Source of the DNA: a candidate division TA06 bacterium
GTDB lineage: Bacteria; Hydrothermota; DG-26; E44-bin18; JADFOU01
Reading direction: 5' to 3'
DNA length: 8,010 nucleotides
NCBI GenBank assembly: GCA_022562655.1
Contig: JADFOU010000031.1
Coordinates: forward strand, 4,397 to 12,406
Shown: piece by piece, positions 6,268 through 8,010 of the stretch
Layout: the number at the start of each line of letters is the position of its first letter
Position numbering within the stretch: position 1 is the stretch's first letter
Notes under the pieces: model-generated
Seen by the model: the letters and a program-made list of their open reading frames with translations, nothing else
What the model was told of the DNA's origin: nothing
Database searches by the model: none
Position numbers and translations under genes: made by a program

Positions 6268-6292
6268 GGTTAAATAGTAATCGGTAATTGGT
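6268..6292. repeat. 25-bp repeat in the rpsO leader, second copy at 5899-5923 before pnp
   Basis: 6268-6292 and 5899-5923 match at 22 of 25 positions in the same orientation. They sit 9 and 8 nt upstream of the rpsO and pnp start codons. Both show a loose 7-bp rhythm (GTAATCG-GTAATTG-GTAAAAT). The first 14 bp, GGTTAAATAGTAAT, also occur as an exact inverted copy at 5952-5965. Confidence 0.85.
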
Positions 6293-6316
6293 AAAATTTA
6301 AGCATTTATTTTGTTT

Positions 6317-6345
6317 ATATTACAACTCTTTCATCCTTTTGTCAA
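6317..6345 (-). promoter_or_regulatory. Sigma-70-type promoter of rpsO-pnp
   Basis: On the minus strand a perfect -35 TTGACA (6345-6340) is followed by a 17-bp spacer and the -10 TAATAT (6322-6317), one base from consensus TATAAT. Transcription would start near 6310 and give a leader of about 50 nt before the rpsO ATG. This is the clearest promoter in the window. Confidence 0.88.
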
Positions 6346-6392
6346 CTTCTTTTCTCCAGGAAAGTCCGTTCAATAGTTACTGAAATCGAAGA

Positions 6393-6442
6393 TCTCCCTT
6401 TGGGAGAAATTTGTTAAACCTGTCCTGACGACAGGTCAGGGT
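6393..6442. other. Hairpin cluster between the PH-like membrane protein gene and the rpsO promoter
   Basis: Two structures are visible: ACCTGTC-CTGAC-GACAGGT (6418-6436; 7-bp stem, alternative pairing CCTGAC/GTCAGG at 6424-6440) and TCTCCC-TTT-GGGAGA (6393-6407). They start about 18 nt after the stop of the gene ending at 6460. They could terminate or stabilise its transcript, but on the minus strand neither is followed by a good T-run, so no terminator is claimed. Confidence 0.4.
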
Positions 6443-6459
6443 TTTACCTTTTAACTTTT

Positions 6460-6879
6460 TTACGAATCGACCATTTTCACTAGAAATTTTAGGATCTTCT
6501 CCTTCTGATCCTCCTGTATTGGATAGCGGATATAAAGACCTCGAAAGTTCTCGAGGCGAGAGGGTTCGGAAAAAGGGGAAAGGAGAATACCGTTACCATC
6601 TGGATAATAAGATCGAAATTTTCCCCAACCTCTTCTGATTGTATAGAAGGGCTTTTTGACCGTTACCCCCTCTCCATCCAATTTGTAGCGTGTAACCGTG
6701 AAGAAGGGAAGGACGGACCCTCCCAATAACAGAAGGGAGATGAGTAACCAGAAAAGTCCCAATGTGAAATAGATGGAGCTCCAAAAAAAGAGGAGGAAGA
6801 AAACTGCCAGAAGGGCTTTTTTCCGATTCTCACGAACCGGATAGGAATGCCATTCTACTCCTTCTACATCTTTTTCCAC
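6460..6879 (-). CDS. Small two-pass membrane protein with a PH-like C-terminal part, function unknown
   Basis: 139 residues from a GTG at 6879. This is the only in-frame start before an upstream stop (TGA at 6891-6889), and no Shine-Dalgarno is visible. A short polar N-terminus (1-20, with WHSYPVRENRKK) is followed by two closely spaced hydrophobic segments, about 22-40 and 42-60, forming a membrane hairpin. The soluble remainder starts TVTRYKLDGEGVTVKKPFYTIRRGW and continues to GLYIRYP, a pattern of short beta strands. It resembles bacterial PH-like (bPH/YdbT-type) domains, where a Y-x-[LV]-x-[DE]-x-G-[VI] strand follows the membrane hairpin. It ends in an amphipathic stretch (QKEKILKFLVKMV). 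Both termini should face the cytoplasm. It lies 201 bp upstream of rpsO and separate from that promoter. The assignment is by pattern only. Confidence 0.78.
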   Translation of the reverse strand: MEKDVEGVEWHSYPVRENRKKALLAVFFLLFFWSSIYFTLGLFWLLISLLLLGGSVLPFFTVTRYKLDGEGVTVKKPFYTIRRGWGKFRSYYPDGNGILLSPFSEPSRLENFRGLYIRYPIQEDQKEKILKFLVKMVDS

Positions 6880-6979
6880 AAGTTGGATTCAACTCTGACC
6901 GATGAAGATTAAAATTCGACAAAAAGTTCAAACTTCAAGTAACAGTTGCAAATGCAGTTGCAGGTAGCAGTAGCAGTAG

Positions 6980-7270
6980 ACTGCCACTGGTCTTTTTACT
7001 GCCACTATCTTTTGAAGTTCCCTGCTACTGCCACCTGCTACTGCTACTGTAGTTCACTGCCACTGGTCTTTTTACTGCCACTATCTTTTGAGTTCCCTGC
7101 TACTGCCACCTGCCACTGCTACTGTAGTTCACTGCCACTGGTCTTTTTACTGCCACTATCTTTTGAAGTTCCCTGCTACTGCGCTTCGTCGCCGAAGCTT
7201 TGGAGCGTAGGTGACCACCTGCCTGCCAAGCGGAACGCATGGCTACTGCTACTGTCGTTCACTGCCACTG
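6980..7270. repeat. Tandem array of a 75-76 bp unit, three copies plus a 10-bp start of a fourth
   Basis: Units begin with ACTGCCACTGGTC at 6980, 7056 and 7131; ACTGCCACTG recurs at 7261. Copy 1 is 76 bp and copy 2 is 75 bp. They differ by one missing A (near 7091) and one T/C change. Copy 3 spans 130 bp because a 60-bp segment at 7183-7242 replaces 6 bp of the unit. Within each unit a hexamer theme (CTGCTA, CTGCCA) recurs. The preceding GTAGCAGTAGCAGTAG (6964-6979) is inverted relative to CTACTGCTACTG in the units, so strong RNA hairpins are possible. Confidence 0.92.
7183..7242. repeat. 60-bp structured segment inside the third repeat unit
   Basis: The segment is bounded by sequence matching copies 1 and 2. 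It contains the perfect hairpin GCTTCG-TCGC-CGAAGC (7183-7198), which on the minus-strand RNA has the GNRA-type loop GCGA. A second hairpin is AGGTG-AC-CACCT (7209-7220). It is more GC-rich than the flanks. It looks like a REP-like palindromic insertion, with no coding capacity of its own. Confidence 0.6.
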
Positions 7271-7276
7271 AAATTT

Positions 7277-8010
7277 TTAACCTTCCTTCTCTTTCTTCGC
7301 CTCATCAACGATGCGGTCTGATACCTCTCTGGGAACCTCCTCATAGTGGGAGAAGATTTGAGTGAAGTTCCCTCGCCCCTGGGTCATGGATCGCAACTGA
7401 GAGGAGTATTTATACATCTCCGCCTCAGGGACCAGTGCCTTAACCTTCCGATGCCTCCCTCCCGGTTCCATCCCTAAGATCTTCCCCCGTCGGGAGTTGA
7501 GATCACCAATAATATCTCCCATATACTCATCTGGAACAAGAACCTCCACGGTGAGAATGGGTTCAAGGAGGAGAGGTTTCGCCTCTTCCTGGGCTTTTTT
7601 GAATGCCATGCTCCCGGCGACTTTAAAGGCGATATCGGAAGAGTCGACCGTGTGGAAAGAGCCGTCATAGAGGATGGCTTTAAAATTGACCACCGGATAC
7701 CTGGCTAAAACGCCAGACACCATCGCCTCCCGCACTCCCTTCTCTACAGAGGGAATGAATTTTGTAGGAATCGATCCCCCCACAACTTTATTAATAAATT
7801 CAAATCCCCCCCCACTCGGAAGGGGTTCCAACCGAAGCCAGACATCTCCGAATTGCCCCCGTCCCCCTGTCTGCTTTTTAAATTTCGCTTGTACTTCTGC
7901 CTTCCCTTGAATGGTCTCTCGATAAGGAATCCGGGGCCGCACCAGATCCACCTCCACCCCAAATTTTCTCTTGAGGCGTCCCACATTCACCTCTAAGTGG
8001 AGTTCCCCAA
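7277..8010 (-). CDS. Elongation factor G-like GTPase, C-terminal part (partial, runs off right edge)
   Basis: 243 complete codons are visible and the frame stays open to 8010. The GTG at 7990 is not the start, because the codons before it read GELHLEV, the domain III signature of EF-G. Domain IV follows (QTGGRGQFGDVWLRLEP, GGSIPTKFIPSVEKGVREAM, then SFHTVDSSDIAFKVAGSMAFKKA at its tip region), then domain V (LEPILTVEVLVPDEYMGDIIGDLNSRRGKILGM and LRSMTQGRGNFTQIFSHYEEVP). EF-G drives tRNA-mRNA translocation or ribosome recycling. Wording such as GDVWLRLEPLPSGGGFEF and TQGRGNFT rather than TQGRATYT resembles the EF-G2/FusA2-like paralogues more than canonical EF-G, and no str-operon neighbours are seen. 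The G domain lies outside the window, so GTPase competence and the exact class are unverified. Confidence 0.93.
   Translation of the reverse strand, partial: GELHLEVNVGRLKRKFGVEVDLVRPRIPYRETIQGKAEVQAKFKKQTGGRGQFGDVWLRLEPLPSGGGFEFINKVVGGSIPTKFIPSVEKGVREAMVSGVLARYPVVNFKAILYDGSFHTVDSSDIAFKVAGSMAFKKAQEEAKPLLLEPILTVEVLVPDEYMGDIIGDLNSRRGKILGMEPGGRHRKVKALVPEAEMYKYSSQLRSMTQGRGNFTQIFSHYEEVPREVSDRIVDEAKKEKEG

Larger units (their letters stand above)
6880..7276. other. 397-bp intergenic region without a gene, filled by a tandem repeat array
   Basis: Between the EF-G-like stop and the PH-like gene I find no supported gene. 6946-7270 is built of CTGCTA/CTGCCA-type hexamers organised as 75-76 bp units. 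6880-6945 is AT-rich with small inverted repeats (AGTTG-GATT-CAACT at 6882-6895 and AAGTT-CA-AACTT at 6924-6935). No clear promoter was found for the downstream gene. Confidence 0.75.

Noticed and set aside
6393..6407. TCTCCC-TTT-GGGAGA as an intrinsic terminator
   Set aside because: The T-rich flank lies on the plus-strand side, where no gene needs termination; on the minus strand no T-run follows.
6924..6935. AAGTT-CA-AACTT hairpin followed by TTT on the minus strand as a terminator
   Set aside because: The stem is only 5 bp and AT-rich with a 2-nt loop, too weak to call.
6980..7270. CRISPR array
   Set aside because: The units are contiguous 75-76 bp repeats with no unique spacers between short repeats, and no cas gene is present.
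6946..7365. 139-codon open frame on the plus strand across the repeat array
   Set aside because: It is made of Cys/Leu/Pro-rich translated repeats, the 76-bp first unit changes frame relative to the 75-bp second, and its end runs antisense into the EF-G-like gene. It has no family resemblance.
7277..7990. A short protein starting at the GTG at 7990
   Set aside because: The frame continues upstream to the window edge and reads the EF-G signature GELHLEV, so this is an internal codon of a larger gene.

Overview
All eight genes that can be supported lie on the minus strand, so the window reads right to left. The organism looks like a Gram-negative bacterium: there are two envelope proteins with N-terminal export or anchor signals, one of them a lipoprotein. 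The gene order rpsO-pnp-M16 peptidase-aminotransferase and the repeat-rich style would suit Desulfobacterota, Nitrospirota or an uncultured relative. That placement is only a guess from style, because no marker comparison could be run.

Layout in transcription order: (1) 8010-7277, the C-terminal part of an elongation factor G-like GTPase, open at the right edge. (2) 7276-6880, a non-coding stretch dominated by three tandem copies of a 75-76 bp unit, the third carrying a 60-bp structured segment. (3) 6879-6460, a small two-pass membrane protein with a PH-like C-terminal part. (4) A strong sigma-70-type promoter (TTGACA, 17 bp, TAATAT) at 6345-6317 that drives (5) rpsO (S15) and (6) pnp (polynucleotide phosphorylase). 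(7) A small DUF6567-like lipoprotein gene, inserted between pnp and the M16 peptidase. (8) An M16 zinc protease and (9) a class I/II PLP aminotransferase, only 7 bp apart. (10) The start of a membrane-anchored protein with a 23-residue repeat, cut by the left edge.

rpsO and pnp join ribosome supply to RNA decay, a classic autoregulated pair. The M16 protease is a common partner of this locus. The aminotransferase probably shares its transcript through tight spacing, with no functional link shown.

The most unusual content is repeat DNA. Nearly the same 25-bp sequence sits 8-9 nt before the start codons of both rpsO and pnp, and an inverted copy of its first 14 bp lies between the two genes, giving a large imperfect palindrome in the pnp leader. 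Two neighbouring enzyme genes carry repeat DNA read in frame as extra peptide: a 15-bp-arm palindrome in the M16 gene and a 7-bp tandem repeat in the aminotransferase. Most starts on the core-gene side lack a Shine-Dalgarno sequence, whereas the lipoprotein gene and the left-edge gene have good ones. I see no transposase, CRISPR array, tRNA or rRNA.
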